Both the position numbers and the translations under genes were made by a program. From NCBI GenBank assembly GCA_002919195.1, contig PKEU01000091.1, positions 1 through 35,561 on the forward strand: a stretch of 35,561 nt of DNA. The letters run 5' to 3'. Each line of letters begins with the position of its first letter. The stretch's first letter is position 1. This document shows, one piece after another, positions 8,083 through 16,058 of this stretch. The stretch comes from a bacterium (GTDB lineage Bacteria; Bacillota; Limnochordia; DTU080; RSA5). The notes beneath the pieces were generated by a model. That model saw only the letters and a program-made list of their open reading frames with translations, did not search any database and had not been told where the DNA came from.

Positions 8083-8175
8083 CCCGTTCGCCTCCTGACT
8101 GCCCCTGCCTTGCCCGACGCCCGTCGTCGCCCCTAGAAAAGAAGGCGAAGCCAAGATCCGCTTCCTTTTCCCGGG

Positions 8176-9018
8176 TTACGACGCGACGCCCACCGCGACA
8201 CCTGCATCCACCAGGATGTTGCGCATCGCGTCCGTCGGGCACTTCTCGACGCACTTGCCGCAGGCGGTGCAGCGGTCCGGATCGACCACCGCAAGGTGCC
8301 CCAGCATCTCGACAGCGCCTTCCTCGCACACCCGCACGCAGATGCCGCAGCCGATGCACCCGACCTCGCAGACCGAACGCACCTGCTTGCCGGGGGCCGT
8401 CGAGACGCAGCGGACAAAGATCTCTTGGGAGGCGTCAAACACGGCGATCACGCCGCGGGGGCAAGCCGCCTCGCAGAGCGCACAGCCCGTGCAGAGGTTT
8501 TCGTTGACGTGGGGCAACCCGTCTTCGCCCATCGTGATCGCGCCAAAGGGGCACACACGGGCGCAGGTGCCAAGGCCCAAGCAGCCAAAGACGCAAGCCT
8601 TGGTCCCCTTGCCGACGAGATCAGCGGCCCGGCAGTCGAGCACCCCTTCGTAGTCGGCCCTCCGGGGAGCAAGGCCCCGGGTGCCGCCGCAGCGGACCCG
8701 CGCCACGCGCCGCGTCCGGTTGACGTTGCCGTTGGACAAGCCCAGGGCTTGGGAAAGCGCCTCAATTTGCGCTATCGTCGCGACAGGGCAATGTTGAGGG
8801 ACCGCCTCACCCCTGGCCAAAGCCTCCGCCATCGCGGCGCAACCGGCCATGCCGCAGGCGCCGCAGTTGTTGCCGGGGAGGAGGTTGGTCAAGAGCTCGA
8901 TCTTTTCATCAGAGCCGTCCCCTTGGGTCTTCTTGGCCATGGTGTAAAGCACGGCTCCCAAGAGGCTGCTGAGTCCCACCATCCCTGCCGTCGCGGCGAC
9001 AATCGTCGTCATGCTCAT
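8176..9018 (-). CDS. rnfB: Rnf complex iron-sulfur subunit RnfB
   Basis: The 280-residue protein has an N-terminal membrane helix (about 5-25), then the Fe-S domain NNCGACGMAGC...CP (about 50-80) of RnfB proteins. After this come several ferredoxin-type cluster motifs: CVFGCLGLGTCARVCP, CTGCALCEAACP, CIGCGICVRVC and CTACGKCVEKCP. This is the long, clostridial form rather than the short proteobacterial one. RnfB takes electrons from reduced ferredoxin at the cytoplasmic side and passes them into the membrane subunits. In the third motif the usual Pro after the last Cys is Glu, a common variation. It lies between rnfA and apbE in the same direction with short gaps. Confidence 0.96.
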   Translation of the reverse strand: MSMTTIVAATAGMVGLSSLLGAVLYTMAKKTQGDGSDEKIELLTNLLPGNNCGACGMAGCAAMAEALARGEAVPQHCPVATIAQIEALSQALGLSNGNVNRTRRVARVRCGGTRGLAPRRADYEGVLDCRAADLVGKGTKACVFGCLGLGTCARVCPFGAITMGEDGLPHVNENLCTGCALCEAACPRGVIAVFDASQEIFVRCVSTAPGKQVRSVCEVGCIGCGICVRVCEEGAVEMLGHLAVVDPDRCTACGKCVEKCPTDAMRNILVDAGVAVGVAS

Positions 9019-9086
9019 CGCCGTTCCCCCTTTCCGTCTCCGTCCGACTCACTGGCCGTCCCCATCCTGCCAAATCGCCCGGCTCG

Positions 9087-9665
9087 TCACGAGCTGAGCC
9101 CGGCAAAGCCCATAAAGCTGAGGGCCATGATGCCGGCGGTGATCAGCGCCACCCCTGTCCCTTGCAGGCTCGGGGGCACGTCGACCAGCTCCAACTCCTC
9201 TCGGATCGCCGCCATCATCGCCATCGCGAGGGTGATGCCGGCGCCCGAGCCGATGGCAAAGACCAGCGATTGGAGGAAGGTGTAGTTTTCGCCGACCATG
9301 AGGAGGGCCAGCCCCAAAATCGCGCAGTTGGTCGTGATCAAGGGGAGGTAAATCCCGAAGGCCCGGTACAGCGCGGGCATAAACTTGCGGATAATCATCT
9401 CCAGCACCTGGACCATCGCCGCGATGACCAGGATGAAGAGGATCGTCTGCAGGTATTCGAGCCCCAAGGGCGCAAGGCCCCAGTGGTAGATCGGCCAGAT
9501 CACCAAGACGCTGGCCACCATCACCGCTGTCACCGCGATCCCCATGCCGACGCCCGCCTTGAGCTCCCGGGTCACGCCCAAAAAGGGGCAGATCCCTAAA
9601 AACCTCGTGAGGAGGAAGTTGTTGACAAGCGCCGCGCCGATAAAGAGCAGCACCAGCTCGGTCAT
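9087..9665 (-). CDS. rnfA: Rnf complex membrane subunit RnfA
   Basis: The 192-residue protein of six hydrophobic segments is typical in length and sequence of RnfA/NqrE. It contains the half-sites FLGICPFLGV and LITTNCAILG, whose cysteines hold the intramembrane [2Fe-2S] cluster shared with RnfE. The ATG overlaps the stop of rnfE in an ATGA. RnfA and RnfE are homologues inserted in opposite orientation. Confidence 0.97.
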   Translation of the reverse strand: MTELVLLFIGAALVNNFLLTRFLGICPFLGVTRELKAGVGMGIAVTAVMVASVLVIWPIYHWGLAPLGLEYLQTILFILVIAAMVQVLEMIIRKFMPALYRAFGIYLPLITTNCAILGLALLMVGENYTFLQSLVFAIGSGAGITLAMAMMAAIREELELVDVPPSLQGTGVALITAGIMALSFMGFAGLSS

Positions 9666-10357
9666 GCCGTTTCTCCCCCTTCAGCGGCCTCCCGCATGCG
9701 CTGCAAGCCCACGCCCGGGATCGTCACTCGCCGGGCGGCTCCCCGCTGCCGCCAGAGCGTGATCACGCCTACCAAGATGCCCATCGTCCAAAAGGCTCCC
9801 GCCGGCGTGCGCATGATGGCCCAGGGAACAAAGGCTGCCGGCATCACGCGCAGGCCAAAGAGCGTCCCGGCGCCCAGGATCTCCCGTATGGCGCCGATCA
9901 GGGTCAGGGCCCAGGTAAACCCGAGGCCGTACCCCAGCGAGTCCGCCAACGCCCTGGCCGGGGTGTGCTGGGCTGCAAAGGACTCGATCCGCCCCAAGAT
10001 GATGCAGTTGACCACGATGAGGGGGATAAACAAGCCCAGCACCTGGTGGATCTCGGGGAAAAAGCCCTTCAAGACCAGCTCGGTGATGGTGACGAGGGTC
10101 GCGACCGCCACGGTGTAGATAGGAATCCGGGTTTGCCTGGGGATCGCCCGCCGGAAAAGGGAGATCAACACGGTCGACCCCACGAGGACAACGGTGGTCG
10201 AAAGCCCCATGGCCATCCCGTACACCGCCGCCGTCGTCACGGCCAGGCTCGGGCACATGCCTAGGGCCGTAAAGAGGGGCGGCGTCCGTTTCCACAGGCC
10301 TTCTGAAAGGTCTTCAAGGTAGACGTTGGGCTTCTTTTCGACCTGGCTGGCCATCAT
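9662..10357 (-). CDS. rnfE: Rnf complex membrane subunit RnfE
   Basis: The 231-residue membrane protein is of the RnfE/NqrD family, with paired motifs ALGMCPSLAVT and LIVVNCIILGR giving the cysteines of the intramembrane Fe-S site, and LTLIGAIREILGAG near the middle. The frame is open upstream to about 10702, but the ATG at 10357 overlaps the TGA of rnfG as ATGA and the conserved N-terminus begins there, so the longer version is not real. Its own stop overlaps the start of rnfA the same way, so these genes are translationally coupled. The C-terminal 25 residues are charged and cytoplasmic. Confidence 0.96.
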   Translation of the reverse strand: MMASQVEKKPNVYLEDLSEGLWKRTPPLFTALGMCPSLAVTTAAVYGMAMGLSTTVVLVGSTVLISLFRRAIPRQTRIPIYTVAVATLVTITELVLKGFFPEIHQVLGLFIPLIVVNCIILGRIESFAAQHTPARALADSLGYGLGFTWALTLIGAIREILGAGTLFGLRVMPAAFVPWAIMRTPAGAFWTMGILVGVITLWRQRGAARRVTIPGVGLQRMREAAEGGETA

Positions 10358-11391
10358 CGCCCACCCCCGTAGCCGCCTACGACCTCCACCATCTCCAAAG
10401 CTCGCTTCACGGCTTTGGTCACGGCCTCCGCCGAGTAGGTGGCCATCGTAATGCCGTCGATGTCGACGCCCACCTGGAGCGGGTCTTGCGGCCCCTTCTG
10501 GAAAAACTGCTGGAGGAAGAAGGGCTCCGCCACCGCGTCGCCAAGACCAGGAGTCTCGTTGTGGGAAAGGACTTCCACGCCCAGCACGGTCACGTCGGCC
10601 GGATCGATGAGCGTGAGCACGCTCACGGGACCGCCGTACCCCTGCTCTTCGACGCGGACCGCCCAAGCGAGCTGGCCGCCCTCTTCGGCCTTGACCAGCC
10701 ACACTTCAGCTGGTTCCAAAGTGACGTCCTCGCCCAGAGCCTCGCGGATCCGCTGGGCGTACCCGGGCTCTGCTCGTCTTGCCGCAGCTTGACCTTGAGC
10801 GCCACCAGTCGGTTGTACCGCGACCTCCACCTCGACGCCCATCGCCGCCAAGACCTCCCGGGCCGACCGCGAGACCGTGTCGGCAACGCCCCGGGTCGAC
10901 ACCGTCGCCCCGCTGATGGCTTCAACGTCTTCGCCGGCTCTAAAGGGATCGGCCAGATCCTTCCCGGCAAATTGACTCAAAAACCACTCTTCCGTGATGG
11001 CCGAGCCTAACCCCGGAGTCTCTTGATGTTCCAAAACCCTGACGCCGACAACTCGCTTTTCGACGGGGTCGACGCCGACGGCGAGGCGAAAGACGTCCCA
11101 GCCTTGCCCTGTCACGTAGTACATGAGCCCGAGGGACTGGTTTTGGTTGTCAAACACCTCGTAGACCGGGGCTTCCACTCCCGGCGGCAGATCATCGATC
11201 TCAACGGCGCTCATCCTGGCCGCCTCCGGGAAGATCGTCCTCAACCCCATCTCGATCACTTCTTGCTCCCGCCGCGCCTCGATGATCGGGTTGATCCAGG
11301 CGTAAAAGACCGAGACGATCAGCCCCGATAGGCCCGCGACCAGGATCAGCGGCAAGAGCATCTCCCACATCTTGTTTCGCCGCGCCGTCAT
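10354..11391 (-). CDS. rnfG: RnfG with two tandem FMN-binding domains
   Basis: At 345 residues this is far longer than the usual RnfG of about 180-220. A membrane helix (about 10-32) is followed by two copies of the extracytoplasmic FMN-binding domain. Copy 1 (about 80-185) has ETPGLG (124-129) and a canonical flavinylation motif S160-G-A-T163. An Ala/Gln/Gly-rich linker (about 190-210) leads to copy 2 (about 212-335) with ETPGLG (279-284) and D312-G-I-T315-M-A-T318, where the motif Gly is Met. RnfG carries covalent FMN added by ApbE and moves electrons between RnfD and the other subunits. The ATG overlaps the stop of rnfD. Whether copy 2 is flavinylated cannot be told from the sequence. Confidence 0.95.
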   Translation of the reverse strand: MTARRNKMWEMLLPLILVAGLSGLIVSVFYAWINPIIEARREQEVIEMGLRTIFPEAARMSAVEIDDLPPGVEAPVYEVFDNQNQSLGLMYYVTGQGWDVFRLAVGVDPVEKRVVGVRVLEHQETPGLGSAITEEWFLSQFAGKDLADPFRAGEDVEAISGATVSTRGVADTVSRSAREVLAAMGVEVEVAVQPTGGAQGQAAARRAEPGYAQRIREALGEDVTLEPAEVWLVKAEEGGQLAWAVRVEEQGYGGPVSVLTLIDPADVTVLGVEVLSHNETPGLGDAVAEPFFLQQFFQKGPQDPLQVGVDIDGITMATYSAEAVTKAVKRALEMVEVVGGYGGGR

Positions 11392-12347
11392 TTCCCGTTC
11401 ACCCCTTTACCGCTGCCTTTGGGCCTTGTCATCATGTTGATCAACGGAGTGGCGCCGTTCATGAGGAGGATGGCAAAGGAGACACCCTCTGGCGCCGCCG
11501 CCCAAAGCCTAATCACCATCGTCAACACGCCGATGCCCACCGCGAAGATCCATTTCCCTTTGCGGGTGATCGGCGAAGTGACCCAGTCCGTCGCCATGAA
11601 AAACGCTCCCAGGAGCAGCCCACCCGACAAGACGTGGGCGATGGGATCGACGCCGGCAAGCAGGGCAAAGATCGCCGTCGTCCCGATAATTCCCACCGGG
11701 ATCCGCCAGTCGACGATCCCCTTCAAGATGAGAGCAATCCCCCCGACCACCAGCGCCACGGCCGACGTTTCTCCCAAAGAGCCGCCCGTCGCCCCGGTCA
11801 CGAGCGACCACAGATCGCTGTAGGTCCCGGTGGCGGCGATCTCGACCAGAGGCGTGGCGCCCGTCACCCCGTCAAAGGGACGAGGCCACGTGCTCATGGG
11901 AGCCGCGAAACTCACGGTGAGAAACGCCCGTCCCACCAGGGCGGGGTTAAACGGGTTGGAGCCCAATCCGCCAAAGGCGTGCTTGCCGATGCCGATGCCG
12001 ACTACGCCGCCCAGAAACGCCATCCAGAGGGGAAGTTGGGGCGGCAGCGTAAAGGCCAGGAGCAGGCCGGTCAGCGCCGCCGAACCGTCCCAAAGGAGGA
12101 TCGGGCGTTTTCGCGCCCACAAGCACAGGGCCTCGGTGATCATGGCCCCGGCGATGCTGGCGACCATCACGCCCAGCGCAGGCCACCCAAAGAGGTAAAC
12201 GGCGACGCCCGCCGCCGGCAAGAGCGAGGCGATCACGGTCAGCATCGCGCTCTGCGTCGAGATCGGGGCGTGGATGTGCGGCCCCGGCGAGACCAACAAA
12301 GAGGCTCCGGGGTCCGTTTCAACGATCTGCGCCGTTGTCTTGGCCAT
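11388..12347 (-). CDS. rnfD: Rnf complex membrane subunit RnfD
   Basis: The 319-residue multi-spanning protein of the RnfD/NqrB family has the conserved SAALTGLLLAFTLPP and KHAFGGLGSNPFNPALVGRA stretches. The flavinylation motif D-G-V-T-G-A-T-P-L (acceptor T165 counted from this ATG) lies in the extracytoplasmic loop. The ATG at 12347 follows the rnfC stop by one base and has GGAAGGGG about eight bases upstream; a GTG at 12356 is in frame but sits directly on that ribosome site. RnfD holds FMN and is thought to form part of the ion path. Confidence 0.95.
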   Translation of the reverse strand: MAKTTAQIVETDPGASLLVSPGPHIHAPISTQSAMLTVIASLLPAAGVAVYLFGWPALGVMVASIAGAMITEALCLWARKRPILLWDGSAALTGLLLAFTLPPQLPLWMAFLGGVVGIGIGKHAFGGLGSNPFNPALVGRAFLTVSFAAPMSTWPRPFDGVTGATPLVEIAATGTYSDLWSLVTGATGGSLGETSAVALVVGGIALILKGIVDWRIPVGIIGTTAIFALLAGVDPIAHVLSGGLLLGAFFMATDWVTSPITRKGKWIFAVGIGVLTMVIRLWAAAPEGVSFAILLMNGATPLINMMTRPKGSGKGVNGK

Positions 12348-12348
12348 C

Positions 12349-13635
12349 TCACGCACCCCTTCCAGCTCGAGCCTTTTTGATGATCTCGCGTTTGCCCATA
12401 CGAATCAGTTGCGTCAAGGGGAGGTCGGCGGGGCACACGTAGCTGCAAAGGCCGCACTCCATGCACTCCGTCGCTCCCAACTCGTCTGCTTTGTCAAACA
12501 ACCCCCGGGAGCTGAGGCGTGCGAGCATCGTCGGCATCAACCCTGCAGGGCAGGCGTCGACGCAACGGCCGCAGCGCAGGCACGCCGATTCCCGGAAATG
12601 GTGGAGTTCCGCCTCCGTGCGGGCCAAGACGCCCGACGTGCCCTTGATGACCGGCACGTCGTCGCTGGCCACCGTGATGCCCATCATGGGCCCGCCCATC
12701 ACGATCTCCCGGGGCCGCTCTCTGAGGCCCACGGCCTTCAAGACATCTTCAAGAGGTGTGCCGATGGGAATCATCAGGTTGCAGGGCTTGGCGACCGCCG
12801 CCCCGGCCACGGTCACAGGCCGCCGGATGAGGGGGATGCCGTCGCGCAGGGCGTCAGCAATCGCGGCCACCGTCGCGACGTTGTGGACCACGACGCCCAC
12901 CGAATCGGGGTATCTTCCGGGCGGTATCTTGCGCCCCGTCACCGCCGGAACGAGCACCCGCTCGCCGCCGTAAGGGTAGCGGGCAGGCAAAGCCCGCACT
13001 TCAAAGTCGCGATACACGTTCGCGAGCTCCCGGTAGAGCCGGATGGCATCGCCCTTGTTGGCCTCGATGGCCAAGATCACCCTCTTGGCCCCCACGGCGT
13101 GGCGAATGGCCCGCATGCCGTAGAGCAGGGCGTCCGTCCGTTCGAGCATCGTGCGGTGATCGCAGGTCAGGACCGGTTCGCACTCGCAGCCGTTGATGAC
13201 GACGGTATCGATGGGCGTCGACGGAGCAAGTTTCACCGCTGCTGGGAACATCGCTCCCCCCATCCCTACGATCCCCGCTTCCTGGACTCGCTGGCGGATC
13301 ACCTCAGGGCTCACCGACTCCGGATCCTTGATCCCAGGAGGCAGCTCCTCCCAGCGGTCCTCCCCGTCGTTTTCCACGATGATCGCCATCGACCAGATGC
13401 CCCACGGGTGCAGCACAGGTTCGATCGCTTTTACCTTGCCCGAGACCGAGCTGTGCACCGGGGCCGAAATGGGACCGTCCGCCCGGGCTAGCAGCGTCCC
13501 GATCCTGACCTCGTCTCCTCTTTTGACGACGGGCACCGCAGGCTTGCCCTGATGCTGCTGCACCGGAAAGCGGAGAAGAGGGGGAGGGTCGAGCGGGCGA
13601 ACGGGGTCGCCTGCCGTCTCCTTGTCATGCGCCAT
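12349..13635 (-). CDS. rnfC: Rnf complex NADH-side subunit RnfC
   Basis: The 428-residue soluble subunit has the N-terminal RnfC barrel-sandwich domain (SAPVHSSVSGKV), the nucleotide and FMN-binding domain (GMGGAMFPAAVKL, INGCECEPVLTCD), the SLBB-like segment, and two C-terminal [4Fe-4S] motifs (CLRCGRCVDACP and CMECGLCSYVCP). RnfC exchanges electrons with NAD(H). The ATG at 13635 has AAAGGGAG upstream; the open frame reaches 13674 but that extension lacks family features. It follows the double FMN-binding gene by 138 bases. Confidence 0.96.
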   Translation of the reverse strand: MAHDKETAGDPVRPLDPPPLLRFPVQQHQGKPAVPVVKRGDEVRIGTLLARADGPISAPVHSSVSGKVKAIEPVLHPWGIWSMAIIVENDGEDRWEELPPGIKDPESVSPEVIRQRVQEAGIVGMGGAMFPAAVKLAPSTPIDTVVINGCECEPVLTCDHRTMLERTDALLYGMRAIRHAVGAKRVILAIEANKGDAIRLYRELANVYRDFEVRALPARYPYGGERVLVPAVTGRKIPPGRYPDSVGVVVHNVATVAAIADALRDGIPLIRRPVTVAGAAVAKPCNLMIPIGTPLEDVLKAVGLRERPREIVMGGPMMGITVASDDVPVIKGTSGVLARTEAELHHFRESACLRCGRCVDACPAGLMPTMLARLSSRGLFDKADELGATECMECGLCSYVCPADLPLTQLIRMGKREIIKKARAGRGA

Positions 13636-13743
13636 TGCGACTCCCTTTCGCCGTTCCCACACTCTCCACCCCATCGCTCGTCCCTCCCAGCGTTAGCCGA
13701 CACAAGTTTCTTAAGCCACCGGATTTCTAACTTTCTCCCGACC

Positions 13744-13766
13744 TCGGCCTTTCCGGGAAAGGCCGA
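13744..13766 (-). other. perfect 11-bp stem-loop between the FMN-binding gene and rnfC
   Basis: Arms TCGGCCTTTCC and GGAAAGGCCGA are exact complements around a single central base. The element starts eight bases past the stop codon of the double FMN-binding gene, in the 138-base gap before rnfC. No T-tract follows on either strand, so a classical intrinsic terminator is unlikely. A partial terminator, or an mRNA processing or stabilising hairpin setting unequal expression of the exported protein and the Rnf subunits, fits better (inference). Confidence 0.55.
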
Positions 13767-13773
13767 TAAACCC

Positions 13774-14484
13774 CTATTTCTCAGCCGACTTCAAAGCGTT
13801 GGCCACTGCCGTCAGCCACTTCTTCGACGACGACGTCGATCCGGTGATCAGGTCGACCTCGACGCTCTGCTGGGCGACGATGGCCTCCTCCAGCTGGCTC
13901 TTTCCTTTCACGGTCGGCTCCCAAGGATAGGTCTCAAAATCCTTCCAAGTGCCGTCGGGCAGCACTTCGTTGAGCGTCACCGCTACGATCCGATCGTTTT
14001 CGATGGTCACCAAAGCGGTGCCGTAGCCGTGGTCGTCCGCGGGCGACCGGCCAAAGAAGGTGCCGTCAAAGTATTTGCCGGTGGTAGCTCCGGAGGCTTT
14101 CTCCAAAGCCCTCCGCACCGCGGTGCGGGCGCTCTCCGAGGTCCCCGTCGCCTGCGCGACGATGTCAACGTCCCAGCTGTTGGCCTCGACAAACCGCTCG
14201 GGCAGCACTTTCATCGCTTCGTGATACTGCTCCCACGGATAGGTCGCCGGCTTGGGATCGCCAAAACCGTTCATCTCCGTCAAGCGCACCTGGACGATCT
14301 TGCCATCCTTGATGGTCACGATCGCCATCAGGTACCCGTGCTGCGTCGCGTCGGAGACAGCCACGTAGGTGCCATCCTGGTACGCCGCCTCCACCGCTCC
14401 GGCCGGCGCTGCGACGACCAGCACGACGCTGAGCGCCGCCGCGAGGATAAAGGCTGTGACCTGTTTGCTCTTCCTCGAGCCCAT
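13774..14484 (-). CDS. exported protein with two FMN-binding domains
   Basis: The 236-residue protein has a signal peptide (basic start, hydrophobic 9-28, AGA-VEAAY) and no lipobox. It contains two FMN-binding repeats: about 35-130 and 137-235, each opening with a DGTY/DGTF motif and an ITIKDGKIVxVxL-type strand pair. The expected flavinylation positions are noncanonical: T113-G-T-S116 in repeat 1 and T214-G-S-T217 in repeat 2. A canonical S131-G-A-T134 lies in the linker. The layout resembles PplA, the double-flavinylated lipoprotein of Listeria extracellular electron transfer, but here it would be released to the periplasm or outside. AGGAGGG precedes the ATG. It leads the operon ending with apbE and the Gx/NusG-II fusion. 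Confidence 0.88.
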   Translation of the reverse strand: MGSRKSKQVTAFILAAALSVVLVVAAPAGAVEAAYQDGTYVAVSDATQHGYLMAIVTIKDGKIVQVRLTEMNGFGDPKPATYPWEQYHEAMKVLPERFVEANSWDVDIVAQATGTSESARTAVRRALEKASGATTGKYFDGTFFGRSPADDHGYGTALVTIENDRIVAVTLNEVLPDGTWKDFETYPWEPTVKGKSQLEEAIVAQQSVEVDLITGSTSSSKKWLTAVANALKSAEK

Positions 14485-14514
14485 CGGTTGAGTCCCTCCT
14501 GCTTTTCAACGTAG

Positions 14515-14666
14515 TCCCATGGGCACTTGGCCCCTCACTCACATCGTGCCACAAATCACAAAGTGTTCCCAGCGGCTCACGTCCTCAGTTTCTTGGGACA
14601 AATGCCCAGTGCATCTTGGGACAACACATTCCCCAAAGACCGGGACAATTTTTGCCCACAAAACAA
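14515..14666. promoter_or_regulatory. upstream region of the rnf operon with three regularly spaced TTGTCCC repeats
   Basis: On the minus strand, the operon strand, TTGTCCC occurs three times. In plus coordinates GGGACAA is at 14595-14601, 14618-14624 and 14642-14648, so spacings are 23 and 24 bases. Each copy is followed by a CCC run that makes a short imperfect palindrome (for example CTTGGG...CCCAAAG at 14615-14638). Two or more turns of phased operator-like repeats ahead of the first gene suggest cooperative regulator binding. No clear -35/-10 pair was found. The regulator is unknown. Confidence 0.5.
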
Positions 14667-14698
14667 AGCAGGGGATCGAACTCGGCCGATCCCCTGCT
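14655..14698 (-). terminator. intrinsic terminator of the fucU/isomerase operon
   Basis: A 12-bp perfect stem (AGCAGGGGATCG at 14667-14678 with CGATCCCCTGCT at 14687-14698) and an 8-base loop is followed on the minus strand by TTGTTTTGT, a good T-tract. It starts 12 bases after the fucU stop codon, so it ends transcription before the rnf-operon regulatory region. Confidence 0.88.
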
Positions 14699-14709
14699 CT
14701 AAGCCAGGG

Positions 14710-15147
14710 TCAACCGCCGACGGGTGTGACCCCTTTTTTCAAAATGATGTTTCCATATTTGGCTGTTTCACCGGTCATCACGACCGCGAAAGCCTGTTTG
14801 GCCCGCTCGTAAAAGGCAAACCGCTCGATCCTCTGGATGGGCGGCGTTTCCGGGACGTGCCGGTCGACGACCTCGCGGTAGCGCTTTTCGACCTCTGGGT
14901 CTAAGGTGTCCCCGGGCACCGGCGCCATCATGATGAGCGGGCTCTCGACGTAGGTATCCAACGGGAAAAGGGGCAAAATCGCGTCGAGCAAGTCGGCCAC
15001 CTTGATCCCGTCGGCCCGGATCACCCGGGCGTTAAGGCTTTCCCCGGGGAAGTGCGCGTCGGCCAACACGATCTCGTCACCGTGCCCCATGCGGTGAAGC
15101 GTCGCCAAAAGATCGGGGCCGATCAGAGGAGAGATCCCCTTGAGCAT
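14710..15147 (-). CDS. fucU: L-fucose mutarotase FucU (RbsD/FucU family)
   Basis: The 145-residue protein closely matches the FucU pattern as I remember it from E. coli: MLKxISPLI at the start, [15 protein letters not shown] with the catalytic His (about residue 22), [21 protein letters not shown], and the C-terminal [14 protein letters not shown]...[12 protein letters not shown]. FucU interconverts the alpha and beta anomers of L-fucose and related sugars, speeding entry into catabolism or isomerisation. It is translated from three bases after the stop of the upstream isomerase gene and ends in a strong terminator. No fucose isomerase or kinase is in the window, so its sugar may be fucose, arabinose or galactose. 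Confidence 0.93.
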   Translation of the reverse strand: MLKGISPLIGPDLLATLHRMGHGDEIVLADAHFPGESLNARVIRADGIKVADLLDAILPLFPLDTYVESPLIMMAPVPGDTLDPEVEKRYREVVDRHVPETPPIQRIERFAFYERAKQAFAVVMTGETAKYGNIILKKGVTPVGG

Positions 15148-15150
15148 CGC

Positions 15151-15903
15151 CTATTTCCCCATCGCTTTAAGGGCTTGGAGGCAGCGCCTGACGCATTCGA
15201 GCGGCTCGTAGGCGTAAGACTCCTGTTCGACGATGTACCACTCGGTTGCCCCGGTCGTTTCGCAGAGGCGGAAAATCTCCGCCCAGGGCACGTCGCCCTC
15301 GCCGATGAGCGCCTTGTCGTTGGTCGCCGAGTACTCCTTGAGGTGCACGGTGACGGCCCGGCCAGGATAGCGCTCGAGGAAGGGCACCGCGTTGGCTCCG
15401 CCGTGCATGGCGTTGCCGGTGTCAAACTGCATGATCACTTCGGGCTTGGTGTTGCTGAAAAAGATGTCCCAGGGCAGCTCTCCATCCATCGGTTGAAACT
15501 CAAAGGTATGGTTGTGATAACCCACCTGCATGCCGTAGGGCTTCACCTTTTCGGCCAGCTCGTTAAAGAGCTCCGCCGCTTTGAGCCACCCTTCGCGGTC
15601 CGGGCGGCGTTCCTCGGGCATCCACGGGACGATGAGGTACTTGTTGCCTAGGATCTGGTTAAACTCGATCGTCTTTTCAAGACGGTCACCGAGGAGGTCG
15701 TCGAGGGGGATATGGCTGCCGGCGACTTTCAGCCCGTTGTCGTCGAGGAGTTTGCGCAGCTCCTCAGCGGAGTAGCCGTAGTAACCGGCAAACTCCACGC
15801 CTTCGTAGCCCATCTCTGCCACCTGTTTTAGAACGCCGGGGAGATCCTTTTCACAATCATGACGGACCGAATACAACTGGAGCGCAATCGGAATGCGAGC
15901 CAT
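15151..15903 (-). CDS. sugar phosphate isomerase/epimerase family protein (xylose isomerase-like TIM barrel)
   Basis: The 250-residue TIM barrel of the AP-endonuclease-2-like family starts with IALQLYSVR and carries the metal-ligand strands GVEFAGYYG, VGYHNHTFEF, MQFDTGNAM and VHLKEY, and the terminal EQE. The HNHTFEF and DTGN motifs are typical of sugar epimerases and inosose isomerases in this family. It likely isomerises a free sugar or sugar acid in the cytoplasm. The start has AAGGGGAATA upstream. It forms a two-gene operon with fucU and is divergent from the sugar-binding protein at 16143. The exact substrate is unknown. Confidence 0.85.
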   Translation of the reverse strand: MARIPIALQLYSVRHDCEKDLPGVLKQVAEMGYEGVEFAGYYGYSAEELRKLLDDNGLKVAGSHIPLDDLLGDRLEKTIEFNQILGNKYLIVPWMPEERRPDREGWLKAAELFNELAEKVKPYGMQVGYHNHTFEFQPMDGELPWDIFFSNTKPEVIMQFDTGNAMHGGANAVPFLERYPGRAVTVHLKEYSATNDKALIGEGDVPWAEIFRLCETTGATEWYIVEQESYAYEPLECVRRCLQALKAMGK

Positions 15904-16058
15904 CGCTTATTCCCCTTTTGTCGATCGAGTGATTTTCCCATCTATTTCGTCATAAACCGCAAGAGATTCCTTCAGCCACGGTTGTTATCGCCGCGCGAGG
16001 GGACGTCAGCGCTCCGATCCCCATTCGGCAACACCGGACCAAGATATCGGAAAACTCA

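Noticed and set aside
10358-10702. N-terminal extension of RnfE
   Set aside because: The extension lies wholly inside rnfG, is Arg/Gly-rich, and the ATGA overlap fixes the true start at 10357.
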